Below, in pieces: positions 46,291-58,586 of a DNA stretch of 64,000 nt (positions are counted from its first letter, which is position 1; every line of letters begins with the position of its first letter). The notes below the pieces were generated by a model. It worked only from the letters and a program-made list of their open reading frames with translations, did not search any database and was not told the origin of the DNA. The stretch is from Symsagittifera roscoffensis (Eukaryota; Xenacoelomorpha; Acoela; Convolutidae). The DNA lies in contig NC_087070.1 of the NCBI RefSeq assembly GCF_963678635.1, positions 47,413,467 through 47,477,466 on the forward strand, written 5' to 3'. The translations under genes and the position numbers were made by a program.

Positions 46291-46989
46291 ATTTTGTTTT
46301 TAATGTTTGTTGAACAAAGGACAATTCTCGGCCTACCGGCTTGTTAAAACAATGCCGGCTTGTTAGTACAAAAATTAGATTTCCTACAATCAAATACCTC
46401 GAATATTGCAAGCAGTTTTTGCCTTTAATCCTTATAGACGAAAAAAACCTGCAACTTCGTCCAGTCGGTATGGAATAAAAACACATGAAGGTTAACTTAT
46501 TCAATCAGAGAGGCCTGTATTTATAAGCAGTAATCAGACGGCAAAACTCAATTAATAGACAAACTTAGCTCCGAGGAAACGAACCAAACAACCCTGAAGA
46601 TGCTGAAAGTCTTGTGTAAAATGCCTGAGCCATTTGTAGTCATTTGCAGATCATCAAACAGAGCCGGATTTAGTTACAAATTTAAAGACCATAAAAAGTC
46701 CGGAGTCAAAGGAAACACTATGGAAATCCTCAACGGACATCATTTTTAGAAAAATAAGTAGGGCAAGATAGCATCTTATTTCAACAAGATAAAACTCCTA
46801 GTTGAAACTTAGAGAGATTAAACATGAAAACTTACTTCATGATGATGAGTGGTTTCTGCGATTCGCAGAGGATCTATGAATGGCCTCTTTTCTAGCCTGT
46901 CTCAGAATAGTCCGTTTCTTTTATTTCCGCACACTCCAGATTGAGTTATTTTGTTGAGCGAAGCTCTTTATTATGCGACTCAAGGCCGT
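46291..46989. other. No gene seen
   Basis: Non-coding AT-rich sequence. No repeat match noticed. Confidence 0.3.
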
Positions 46990-47176
46990 TTTTTTTTGCG
47001 TCTAGAGCTTTCAAGTGGTACCACTATTACAGCTGTAATCGATCAGGCTGTGGTAGACCTGAAGCTAGAGGTCAAGTGAGAGATCGTCCTCACACATTAT
47101 CATTGCCATGGCAGGGGATCGATTGCACGATCTGACGATCTCAAAGTCAACGCCTTAGCACTATGCTAAGTGCCTC
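46990..47176 (-). repeat. tRNA-derived SINE
   Basis: On the minus strand a box A-like TAGCATAGTGCTAAGG (47168-47153) is followed by a box B-like CAATCGATCCC (47125-47115), then a ~120-bp unrelated body. The arrangement is that of a tRNA-headed SINE. It is not a functional tRNA. Confidence 0.5.
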
Positions 47177-48179
47177 AAGTTAATCTACAAAAGTTTGAAA
47201 TTTTTTGTTTGATATTCTATTTCGGTTACTGTTAATTCGGGATTCAATAAAAAGTCGAATTGTGCCATGCAAGGTTGAATCTCATACTTTTATCATTTTT
47301 TTTCATGAATTCGATGCAAAAAATGTCGAACGTTTTTTGGGTAAAAATTACTAAAAATGGGATTTTTTGAACCTATTAGATAAATTTTCTAAGGTCATGA
47401 AATGTATATCGTATTTTCCAATCATAACAACTGTAGATAGCTGCTACGCTTAAGAAAAATATCAATCTAATCGATTTCAAGGAAAAAAATTGCAAGAAAT
47501 ACCTTTTGCTATGTATAACTCCATTTTAATGACACCAATTAATTTATATAGATTTTTTATGAGTTACAGTTATTATCAGCTATCATTTTAAGCCCCTAGC
47601 GATGTTCTATTCATACATAGGTCAGTTTTCTTCTTGGACGTAGGTATCCCTCTCTCAGACGCCAAGCTACCATTAATATTACAAATTTTGGACATTTTTT
47701 TCAATACAAAATAAATGGGTCTCCTTGCGTTCCAATTTGTAGAATAACAAAAATTTCTCCTCATTTTGTACAAAATTTTACAATAAAAACACCTTGCATT
47801 GCTTATCTTTTCTAAAATAAAATTTTAACTGAGATACTGATCGACGTTATCGGAAAGTTAATTGTGATGCTCATCTGTTTTTTTTTGTATTCGGTTGCAA
47901 AATTAAAGTGGTTTTTGACAACTCGAGTTTCTATGATTTTGCTGACTCATACTGAAAATGCAGCATCCAGTTCTTTCTTTACAAGTAATTGAAACTTAAA
48001 TTGAACAATATTTTATGACCTCAATCTCGAATTTGCCGAAACAGATGAAAACTCATTCACAAAAATTCGAAAGACGATGAAGACATTTTTTAGTGAAATC
48101 ATTGTTGTGCATAAAATAGTTTATAGTTTTTTTTCAATCCGTAATACGTCAACTCGCAATAAAAGTGAAAATACACGAA

Positions 48180-48292
48180 AAACATGTTGCGAGCTTGCCG
48201 ACAGAGGTAAGGACTTCAACGATAATTCGAGCCGGTTATTGCAGCGAAGCGGTGATAAGGGCGTAGCGCACCCACTGGCGACCTTAAACCGG
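48180..48292 (+). repeat. GCGAAGCGGC dispersed repeat, copy 4
   Basis: Reads AACATGTTGCGAGCTTGCCG, ...GCAGCGAAGCGG..., ...GGCGACCTTAAACC, matching copy 1 along its length. Confidence 0.75.
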
Positions 48293-49333
48293 AATTGTAA
48301 TTTCAAAATTATTTCTAGATCTTGCTAGCTGTCGCTGTCCTTAGTTTTTGCGAATTGACTTCTGTTGCGCGTTGTCGCGGTGCCCTTTCAGTCGTGATAC
48401 AAGTTGTGTGAAAAATTGGGGATAAAGTTTCAGTATGATGAAAAAATTACTACAATTTGTTGTTGACAAATTAAAATAACCGTTCAAAATTATAATTTGG
48501 TTTCACACTTTTTAAAGTTTCTTTGAAAATACTTTTTAAAACGGTACCTAGTTTTTTTCTTTCTTATTACACACAACTAGACTAACAATGAAAAAGTTTC
48601 CAATTAATTTACGCAATACATTAGTGATGTCTTGTTCTAAGACTTACGTCAAACATCATTAACTCTCGCAAGTGGAACTATAAAAAGTCCATCCGCCTAT
48701 GGTTTAATCCTCTATCAATAAATGAATTTATATACAATTTGTGGTAGTACTACGACAGGTTGTACAAAAACAGTGCTTTCAAAAACTCAAATCAATTAGA
48801 ATCAATCAAAAAAGTATATGAAAAGAGTTTAATATCCCGAGTTTTTTGCAATTTGATCTGCATTACGCGGTCAAATTGATCGGCAGCAAGCAAAAATAGG
48901 CTTGCCGCGGATTTTGAGAGCAACATTGCTAGATTTGTTTGATCATCTATGCTGTTTTGGATTCCACGAACAAATCAGTAAAGCCCTTTATTGCTCACAA
49001 TTTGTCCAAAAACATCCAATATTGCGCAATCCGTAAAATTGCAAGCGGAGTTCAAAAACTGTAATCAGAAATTGCAAATTTAAGTAGAACCCACCGTTTG
49101 TTTGTGGATTCCAGTAACCTATATAGTTACGTCTTGAAAACGAAATACGTCTTGATTTTTCTACTAGATTTGTGAGTCACCAGGAAGACTTTCATCACTG
49201 TGTTGGTCACCAGCATCACTTTCAAAATTTATCCCAAATCTAAAAGGATACATCTACGATCTTAAGTTAATCAATGAAAAAAGATTTGTTATTGAATTAT
49301 CTGATAATGCTTGAATCCTTCCTTATAGATAAG
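48293..49333. other. No gene seen
   Basis: AT-rich. About 49085-49140 shows weak similarity to the dispersed repeat at 29070-29150. Confidence 0.3.
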
Positions 49334-49343
49334 CTTTTGATGG

Positions 49344-49791
49344 TAACTTCCCAAATGGCATAATTCCCAAATGGCATAAAAATGGAAACTTTTCCCAAAT
49401 GGCATAAATTTCAAGTTTTCATTGTAAATTAAACATTTTTTTATCAATTTCTAATTCTAACATTTTGTCAGGAACGAAAGCATGTGAACAAGATTTGGAA
49501 TTAATTGCTTCCAAACAATTTTACGCAACAAACTTTGTCGAAAAATTTGACCACAACAAGCTTATTAATAACCGCAAGCTTATGCTTCTTGCTTTGATAA
49601 AAAAATTCTACAACTATTTCAAGATAAAATGTCAATCAACATTTGAATTGACAATTTGACTAAACTCCTCACATGGTTCACGAAAAAATTGTTCTCGATT
49701 TTTTCAATGCAACTGTTGCATGAAATTTATGCCATTTATGACATTTTTAATTTTTATGTCATTTGGGAATTATGCCATTTGAGACGTAATC
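49344..49791. mobile_element. 448-bp TIR element, 10-bp duplication
   Basis: The ends are inverted and built from CCCAAATGGCATAA units: CAAATGGCATAATTCCCAAA occurs at both ends in opposite orientation. The 10-mer CTTTTGATGG flanks it at 49334-49343 and 49792-49801. The target-duplication length recalls Mutator-like elements (9-11 bp). It encloses a 64-codon ORF without recognisable domain. Confidence 0.75.
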
Positions 49792-49801
49792 CTTTTGATG
49801 G

Positions 49802-51526
49802 ATAGAAATTCTAGTTACTGCTCTTAATTGTTGCAAACTTGGCTTACATTTGCGGATTTGGATTACATTCACGGAATTTTCTTACGATTTTATGGAACAC
49901 ACTTGTATTTGCGGAATCCGCTTATATTTGCTTGGAAAAAAAATCTTTTCAAAAATATAATTTTTCAAAATTCTCATCAGTAAAAACTTCAGACGCGTTA
50001 GAGCAGAGTTGAAACCTTCATAGTTTTGCCCTAACAGTAGCAGTATTGTTATAATTTAATGCCTGAATGTGCTCTCATCTCATCCCACTTTATCTCAAAG
50101 AAATATATTGCATGCGAAATCGAAAACAATCAATTTATGATGCACACTACGGATACGAATTTGAAAATGTGGGACGGAGCGGTGAGGGCCAATAGAGCAT
50201 GAATATCTCCCAACTTTGTTCGGAATTAAAATCAATTTCTGAATTTGAACATAATCTCCGTCAGACTGTAAGAATTCACTACAGTACACCTTCGAAAAAC
50301 ATTTTTCGGAAAATCATTCTAATGTGATCGTTTGCTTTAGTTACACTTTTTCAGAAAACTTCCGCAACGCCTTCATTAGGGCTTTGAAATGTAACTAGCC
50401 GAATACGCAGGATATTAAAAGAAAATGCAGCCGGAGCACTCAAACAATATCTTAATAATGAACTTAAAATGTTTTCGTTATAAGCATCTCACTCGAAGAC
50501 TTCGAAACCTTTCTGATGATCCCCGCCCATGAAAACTTCAATCACTATGAGAGTTTACACAGAACAATACAAATTTGCAAAAATACTCTAGCCGTTTTCC
50601 AAGATACAATAGCCCGACGATATGAAATTAGTGCATAAAGTCTTGTTTATTTCTCACAAAAATACCAGTACTTAAATACAGGAGCTTTAAATTTAGGCGG
50701 ATTTGGTAAAACTAAGAGCAAAAAAATACGAACTGCTGGAGTTCTAGCTTCATCAAAAAATGTCAAAAAGAAGACGACTTGCAGCCAAGAAAGTTCTGAC
50801 AAGCCGAGAAAGTACCATTGCCCCTTAATCGTAATGAAATAAATTTTGGTACAGAAAAAAACTGAAAATTTTCAAACTTAGAGAATATCAAGTATCAAAG
50901 ATAAAATTTTAAGTGGTACAAAACTAATACGACCAATTAAATTGCCTCAACTCATTTTGGAACAACTTTGTGAAGCGGGATGATTTGCCACGTATAAGGG
51001 ATTCGCGTTACGCTTTCAGCATCAAAACAAATTTCTCGGATCAACTACAATCTCCCCTCACCACCCTTACGCCATCTATCGCAAAATGTCTTCCCCAAGC
51101 AAAGAATAATTCTGAAATTTAATTACGCAAAAAATATTCATTTCAAACAAGCGCGCAGAATATGAGACTCGAGAAACGTACGTAAACCGAACAGCTATTT
51201 TATAATGTTATAAACCTAACATGTTAACCTTACAATTGTGTCGATTATCTTTTCGATCAATTGCATCAATTTACTTTGCCCTCAAAGTTAGTTTCTGAAA
51301 AACTGCTAATTTATCCCCTGAATCGATTTGGGAAGGAGGGGTAGTACGGTTGATCCATTTATATCAATTCGCATAAATTAGCCCAAAATCTAGCCAAATT
51401 GACAGTTTCAGGCCCCAAAGTTAACAAAAAACAATCAGAAGTCAGAATTCTTTTTCAAATGAACTCAGAGAAGAAAATTTTGATAAAAACTATTGCTTCG
51501 ATCGCCAAAATTTGACTGAATCAACC
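49802..51526. other. No gene seen
   Basis: AT-rich non-coding DNA left of the 2.6 kb duplication. Confidence 0.3.
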
Positions 51527-51740
51527 AAAACAGTCTCAAGCATATTTATTGTGCATTTTTTTCAAGAGCTGGAACAATAACTGATTTGCATCTCATGACT
51601 CTAGTACGTTAATTGAAAATTGAAATGTGAGTAGCGGCGTATAAGGGAAAATACTCAGGCAGTTTTTATCAGCATTAAGCACCACGCGCTTTTGAGTTTT
51701 TTGAAAAGTTCACACTTAATCAAAAAAATTTGAGACTTAA

Positions 51741-51776
51741 GATAGCCGATTGCAGTGCATGTAGCAATCGGCTATC
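51741..51776. repeat. Perfect 13-bp hairpin
   Basis: GATAGCCGATTGC, a 10-nt loop, then its exact reverse complement, followed by a T run. It is repeated in unit 2 at 54361-54396. Confidence 0.8.
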
Positions 51777-53093
51777 GTTTTTTCAAAATAGTGTTATTTC
51801 TGGTCTATTAGAGAACAGCATGAAAGCAAACAGCGATAGTGCATAAAACACAATCGACATTTTTCTTAAGTTTTTATTGCCATGAGGAGCTTAAATAATG
51901 TTTACAAAACTAGTTTTCCCGCAGTAACAATGAGAAATTTACTCTAATTTCGAGCAAGTAAAGACCTACTCGCTCGCTTGACTCGTTCGAAAATAGACTA
52001 AAAGTTTGAAAATTCATAGCGGTTTTTCTCGACACTGAGACAAATTTTCAAGTTTTTGAGAATCGCTCGAATCATGAATGAGAGGGCTTTAGTAAATCAT
52101 ATCAATCGACTAGTTCCGATCATTTTTTGAGGCACCCGATTATGCGTGAAAAACAAAAAAAAAACAAAAAAGGCAGAAAAAAGATTTTAAAAAAGGAGTT
52201 CAAAGCCTGCGCACTGAACAATTTGGGAACTCTAATTTGAATGCCAGTCATTTTACCATCCCTTAACCAAATTTAGGCGTAAGTAATCGATTAAAAAGGA
52301 TTTTGATGATTTTTTGACAATTATAATTGATTATAATTATCAAAATTAGGTCTTTAAAGGATTTATAACCGATTATAACCCTGATATTTTCCAAGAAATT
52401 GTAATAGTTCCAACAGAAAATCCCTTATAATCGAAATTCTTATCATGGGAGCGGCCGTAATTAATTAGTATGACTGATGCTATTCCTGGTAATTTCTCGA
52501 GAAACTACCTTTTTTCGGTTTTTTGTTTCTACATACCATATTCATTTTTTTCTGATTTGCAAAAAATTGTTTTTCAAACGGTAGTTAGAATCGATTATAA
52601 TGAATTATAATCGCATGAAAATATATCAAAAATAAACGATTGTAATTGATTAAAATCGATTGTTATATTTCTAAATTTAGTATATTTTTGTATTGAAAGC
52701 AAGAGATTATAATCGATTATTAACTGATTATGTTTTTTTTTCACAATTTCAGTAGGACAGCTACTGAAATCGTAATGTAATCGATTCTTAACTCTTCAAA
52801 CTGGGTGCGGGAAGCTCGAAGTTTTAGTCGAAAATTAGCTGCGTAGTGTCCTCTAATTTCATGAAGGTAAAAATCGATGAAATATGTTCGACCTATAAGC
52901 TTTGAACTATATAAGATCATGCTAAACAAAACGATTTCGTAAAAGATTGAAATTCCAAGTGAACTAGATTTCAGAATTCGGTTATCGGTATAAGCAATTT
53001 TAAATGTTCAATTTATTATCCATTTTCAACAACTTTTGCATTTTTTTAAATCTCCATTGAACCAATAACCGTTATGCATATAAACTCCAGCTG

Positions 53094-53395
53094 TTATAAG
53101 CTCTCCGGTGTATCGCCGCTCCTTAAATAACGAGCCGGCACAGTTTCCGGGTCTTTTGGATCAAATGTATATTCAAATTCCACATTCTCAAATTCTGAGG
53201 AATTCTGGGCCTGAAGTTGTCACTCGCCATTCAAAATTCCAGAAACAGAAGTCACGTTGGACCATTGGCAGATATTAACGGAGGACGCACCGCGAGAAAA
53301 CTAAGTTCACAACTTTCCCCATTTTTCGAAACTTGTTCGCTATCTTCGCCGTCGGAGAAACGGGTGAAAACAGCCGACTTTTCTGGATCGGGAAT
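53094..53395 (-). CDS. Unknown protein C-terminus, two exons, copy 1
   Basis: Exon a is 53395-53291 (105 nt) after acceptor AGTTATCAG, ending before donor GTGCGT. An 80-nt intron ends ACAACTTCAG. Exon b is 53210-53094 (117 nt), ending TAA at 53096-53094. Both are phase 0. The product is acidic: IPDPEKSAVFTRFSDGEDSE in exon a, and EFENVEFEYTFDPKDPETVP ending with DTPESL in exon b. No membrane segment or known domain. Higher GC than the flanks supports coding. Upstream exons are not found; the only upstream space before collagen IV is 56.8-58.3 kb. Confidence 0.45.
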
Positions 53396-54146
53396 CTGAT
53401 AACTAAATATTTATTAAAGATTCTTCCAAATTAAATCTGATGAGCGTAATAAAACTAAATTCGATTTCAATTTATCAACTGAGCTAAAAATTGCATTAAT
53501 CATTCTAACTATCTAAACACACCAGGCTTCCATAGTTAGTTCAAAAATCACTAAATCTTCGGCCTCTGGAAAAATTTGCTTTCTAAATAAAAATTTGGAG
53601 AGAAGAATTTTCATTAATAACATGCAAACCATTGCAAAACTTGAAACAATACAAAAATAAATAACAAAATTGCTGACTACTGACAAATCCATTAAAATTT
53701 AAAAGTTTTTTTTGTCATTTGAATTGTAGAGAGCAGGGTTGATTTTTTTCAGTTGAAGCAGAATATTGCTGTAAGTAACGTTTATCATTTTTAGGCAGAA
53801 CGGAAATCTCCAAACTCATTTTTATCATTATACTTCATTATTTTGATTGATAGAAAATTAGATTGAAAGTCTAATTGTTGAGATCATTAGTTGACGATTT
53901 GTTCATCATTTCTATTTCTGGACTCAAAACCATATTGTTATTTATTTCATCGGAGTATATTTTTTCAAAGGTTGTTTAGACTATCAGGTGATGTCTCTTT
54001 CACGTTTTTTCACAATATCCCCCTCCCCCTATATATCTATTTATAATTATTTCTAAAACTTATTGTGTTGATATAAGGCTTAATCAACTTCTGATAATAC
54101 CTGATGTCGATATTGTGAATTAAATTTATAGTATTTACTGAATTTA

Positions 54147-56752
54147 AAAACAGTCTCAAGCATATTTATTGTGCATTTTTTTCAAGAGCTGGAACAATAA
54201 CTGATTTGCATCTCATGACTCTAGTACGTTAATTGAAAATTGAAATGTGAGTAGCGGCGTATAAGGGAAAATACTCAGGCAGTTTTTATCAGCATTAAGC
54301 ACCACGCGCTTTTGAGTTTTTTGAAAAGTTCACACTTAATCAAAAAAATTTGAGACTTAAGATAGCCGATTGCAGTGCATGTAGCAATCGGCTATCGTTT
54401 TTTCAAAATAGTGTTATTTCTGGTCTATTAGAGAACAGCATGAAAGCAAACAGCGATAGTGCATAAAACACAATCGACATTTTTCTTAAGTTTTTATTGC
54501 CATGAGGAGCTTAAATAATGTTTACAAAACTAGTTTTCCCGCAGTAACAATGAGAAATTTACTCTAATTTCGAGCAAGTAAAGACCTACTCGCTCGCTTG
54601 ACTCGTTCGAAAATAGACTAAAAGTTTGAAAATTCATAGCGGTTTTTCTCGACACTGAGACAAATTTTCAAGTTTTTGAGAATCGCTCGAATCATGAATG
54701 AGAGGGCTTTAGTAAATCATATCAATCGACTAGTTCCGATCATTTTTTGAGGCACCCGATTATGCGTGAAAAACAAAAAAAAACAAAAAAGGCAGAAAAA
54801 AGATTTTAAAAAAGGAGTTCAAAGCCTCCGCACTGAACAATTTGGGAACTCTAATTTGAATGCCAGTCATTTTACCATCCCTTAACCAAATTTAGGCGTA
54901 AGTAATCGATTAAAAAGGATTTTGATGATTTTTTGACAATTATAATTGATTATAATTATCAAAATTAGGTCTTTAAAGGATTTATAACCGATTATAACCC
55001 TGATATTTTCCAAGAAATTGTAATAGTTCCAACAGAAAATCCCTTATAATCGAAATTCTTATCATGGGAGCGGCCGTAATTAATTAGTATGACTGATGCT
55101 ATTCCTGGTAATTTCTCGAGAAACTACCTTTTTTCGGTTTTTTGTTTCTACATACCATATTCATTTTTTCTGATTTCCAAAAAATTGTTTTTCAAACGGT
55201 AGTTAGAATCGATTATAATGAATTATAATCGCATGAAAATATATCATCAAAAATAAACGATTGTAATTGATTAAAATCGATTGTTATATTTCTAAATTTA
55301 GTATATTTTTGTATTGAAAGCAAGAGATTATAATCGATTATTAACTGATTATGTTTTTTTTTCACAATTTCAGTAGGACAGCTACTGAAATCGTAATGTA
55401 ATCGATTCTTAACTCTTCAAACTGGGTGCGGGAAGCTCGAAGTTTTAGTCGAAAATTAGCTGCGTAGTGTCCTCTAATTTCATGAAGGTAAAAATCGATG
55501 AAATATGTTCGACCTATAAGCTTTGAACTATATAAGATCATGCTAAACAAAACGATTTCGTAAAAGATTGAAATTCCAAGTGAACTAGATTTCAGAATTC
55601 GGTTATCGGTATAAGCAATTTTAAATGTTCAATTTATTATCCATTTTCAACAACTTTTGCATTTTTTTAAATCTCCATTGAACCAATAACCGTTATGCAT
55701 ATAAACTCCAGCTGTTATAAGCTCTCCGGTGTATCGCCGCTCCTTAAATAACGAGCCGGCACAGTTTCCGGGTCTTTTGGATCAAATGTATATTCAAATT
55801 CCACATTCTCAAATTCTGAGGAATTCTGGGCCTGAAGTTGTCACTCGCCATTCAAAATTCCAGAAACAGAAGTCACGTTGGACCATTGGCAGATATTAAC
55901 GGAGGACGCACCGCGAGAAAACTAAGTTCACAACTTTCCCCATTTTTCGAAACTTGTTCGCTATCTTCGCCGTCGGAGAAACGGGTGAAAACAGCCGACT
56001 TTTCTGGATCGGGAATCTGATAACTAAATATTTATTAAAGATTCTTCCAAATTAAATCTGATGAGCGTAATAAAACTAAATTCGATTTCAATTTATCAAC
56101 TGAGCTAAAAATTGCATTAATCATTCTAACTATCTAAACACACCAGGCTTCCATAGTTAGTTCAAAAATCACTAAATCTTCGGCCTCTGGAAAAATTTGC
56201 TTTCTAAATAAAAATTTGGAGAGAAGAATTTTCATTAATAACATGCAAACCATTGCAAAACTTGAAACAATACAAAAATAAATAACAAAATTGCTGACTA
56301 CTGACAAATCCATTAAAATTTAAAAGTTTTTTTTGTCATTTGAATTGTAGAGAGCAGGGTTGATTTTTTTCAGTTGAAGCAGAATATTGCTGTAAGTAAC
56401 GTTTATCATTTTTAGGCAGAACGGAAATCTCCAAACTCATTTTTATCATTATACTTCATTATTTTGATTGATAGAAAATTAGATTGAAAGTCTAATTGTT
56501 GAGATCATTAGTTGACGATTTGTTCATCATTTCTATTTCTGGACTCAAAACCATATTGTTATTTATTTCATCGGAGTATATTTTTTCAAAGGTTGTTTAG
56601 ACTATCAGGTGATGTCTCTTTCACGTTTTTTCACAATATCCCCCTCCCCCTATATATCTATTTATAATTATTTCTAAAACTTATTGTGTTGATATAAGGC
56701 TTAATCAACTTCTGATAATACCTGATGTCGATATTGTGAATTAAATTTATAG
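54147..56752. repeat. Tandem duplication, unit 2 (2.6 kb)
   Basis: Near-identical to 51527-54131, separated by a 15-bp spacer (TATTTACTGAATTTA). Both units end at the same base, so this is a head-to-tail duplication or an assembly artefact from two haplotypes. Confidence 0.95.
55715..56016 (-). CDS. Unknown protein C-terminus, two exons, copy 2
   Basis: Exon a 56016-55912 and exon b 55831-55715, identical in structure to the pair at 53094-53395 (offset 2621). Splice signals and stop are kept. This is the copy that an upstream exon would reach first, so it is the likelier functional end. Confidence 0.45.
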
Positions 56753-58331
56753 GTTTGATAAATTTGTACCAGTTTGAAAGAAAAAAAAGAATATACAAAT
56801 TTCATAAAAGATTTTTGAATTTGTTGTTTGAATCTTGTTGTTTTTGGATTCATTTTAAATCTTGTTTTTGGATTCATTTATGTGAGTTCACTCAAGTAAA
56901 TAAGTGGATGAATTGGAGTGCGTCATCGTTAACTAATTAATGGCTGGAGTTTCTAATTTTGGTTTCAGCAGAGCATCGCACAGTTTTTATTTTAAAAAAA
57001 GGTCAAAAACTTGCGTCAATCCCTTTGAAGAAATTCAATAGCTCAGCAATCGATTAAAGCGTTGTTGTGAAGTATAATAATACAGCTTATGTAGCCATTG
57101 GTCAAGGCAAATTTTGAACTTTGAATTGAGAACAGGATTTTGGAAAAAAAATCTACCAACTGTGGTGAGAAAACATTTTCTTCTTTTTTTTAAATTTAAG
57201 AAGATCTGTCAAAAGCCTTCTAGTTTTTGACAGATCTTCTGCTAAGTGCAGAAGTTAACAAAAAAATGTTTAATGCAAATAGCACAGAGGGTTCCGATCG
57301 CAGTTATTTTTGCACAAAAAAAATGAAATTGTTTGTCTTATACTAATTTTTTTGTGCGTGCAGCAGAGTTAGAGTCATAAAGTTTGCTCAGAACAAAGTA
57401 TTCTTGTTTTATTAACATATAATGAAACAAATTCAGTCAATTTCACTAGTCTACCCAGGAGAAGTTGCACTTTCGCAAACAAAACAGAAACACAGCAAAA
57501 GGAAGATTGAAAAAGCCACAAAAAAAACAAAAAAATTAGCTAGCAAGAAATTAAAAAAGCCACTGACGGGATTCTGGAATAGGAATCTTGTATCTTGACA
57601 ACTGCGCCGTATCACCTTCTTGTCATCAAAAAATTACACACAGTAAGTACCAGGCACTAATGAATGCACTTCAACTTAGAGATAAAGCACAATCTTAAAA
57701 CGCCCAATTGGAAAAGAGCAGTACACTGATAGTAAAATTACTGAAAATCAGTGTGTATTTGCGTCCAATGCACTTTTAGAAAATTTTTAGGGTTGGTTTT
57801 TACTCATGTGTAAATATAGCTCTTGTTCAAAAATCGGCTCTTTTCCAGTCCCCCCCCCCTTCAAATTCACTTTCGAAAAGTCTATTTAACGTTGTCATAA
57901 TGCAATGAAATTTGGCGTGGTGAACAAATCGACAATTCTGAACAGATTTGTTCTTCATACTTTACAGCGTAACATCACGCGTTTAGCCGTAATAACACGT
58001 AAAACGAACAAAAAAACTCGGTATTCTGAAAGGGGGGGAACTGGAAAAGAGCCCAAAAATCAGCTTTTAGACTCCATAAAAAGAACAATTAGCAAGCCAG
58101 TTAGTCTAACACAAAGAAAATAACTTTAAACTTCGCTTGGATGTAAGAAAAGACAAGTCCTAAAAACATATATTTCAATCTAAATTAGTTTAAATCCCTT
58201 TCGCTCATCCAAATTTGATGAGTTAATACTCAACAGTTTTCTAATCTTAAGTGAGTTTAGTAGAGAACGTTTTCAACATTAACATTTATTTTTTAAAAAA
58301 GGGTTTAGTTAGCTTACAAAGAACCACAAAT
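56753..58331. other. Intergenic, one strong hairpin
   Basis: AT-rich. 57199-57240 forms a 16-bp perfect stem AGAAGATCTGTCAAAA with a 10-nt loop. A plus-strand GTAAGT after ACACA at 57643 has no convincing exon. A C run lies at about 57850. Confidence 0.4.
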
Positions 58332-58586
58332 TTAGAGTTTTATGCAAACTCTACATCGACTTATTAACTCTCTAGCTTCCTTTTCTGTAAATGTGAACAT
58401 TTCGGCGGGAGCTGCGAGGTTTCGGGAGGCATCGGTGGCCATGAGCCAGAAGGAGAGAGAAGTGGCGAAGTTGTTACAGGTTCCCTTGGCGTGACATTCG
58501 AGGAATGGAGTTGCCCGGTAGGAATCCAGACAGGATCCGGGCGACTCAAGACTACTTCCGGCACCCTCGCCCCCAGCTCCAGTCTC
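58332..58586 (-). CDS. Collagen IV terminal exon
   Basis: 255 nt from acceptor ATATTTAG|GAGACTGG to TAA 58334-58332. It contains [19 protein letters not shown], the second-half cysteines and SFWLMAT, ending SRCRVC. Confidence 0.95.
   Translation of the reverse strand, partial: ETGAGGEGAGSSLESPGSCLDSYRATPFLECHAKGTCNNFATSLSFWLMATDASRNLAAPAEMFTFTEKEARELISRCRVCIKL

Larger units (their letters stand above)
51527..54131. repeat. Tandem duplication, unit 1 (2.6 kb)
   Basis: Starts AAAACAGTCTCAAGCATA and ends GAATTAAATTTATAG. Unit 2 at 54147-56752 repeats it with an offset of 2620-2621. I saw only a handful of differences (poly-A length, GCCTGCG/GCCTCCG, a TCA insertion). It contains a 13-bp hairpin, a TAATCGATTA cluster and two coding exons on the minus strand. 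Confidence 0.95.

Noticed and set aside
52741-52929. 62-codon minus ORF repeated at 55362-55550
   Set aside because: Repeated only because the DNA is duplicated. It starts in AT-rich TAATCGATTA sequence and has no splice or coding support.
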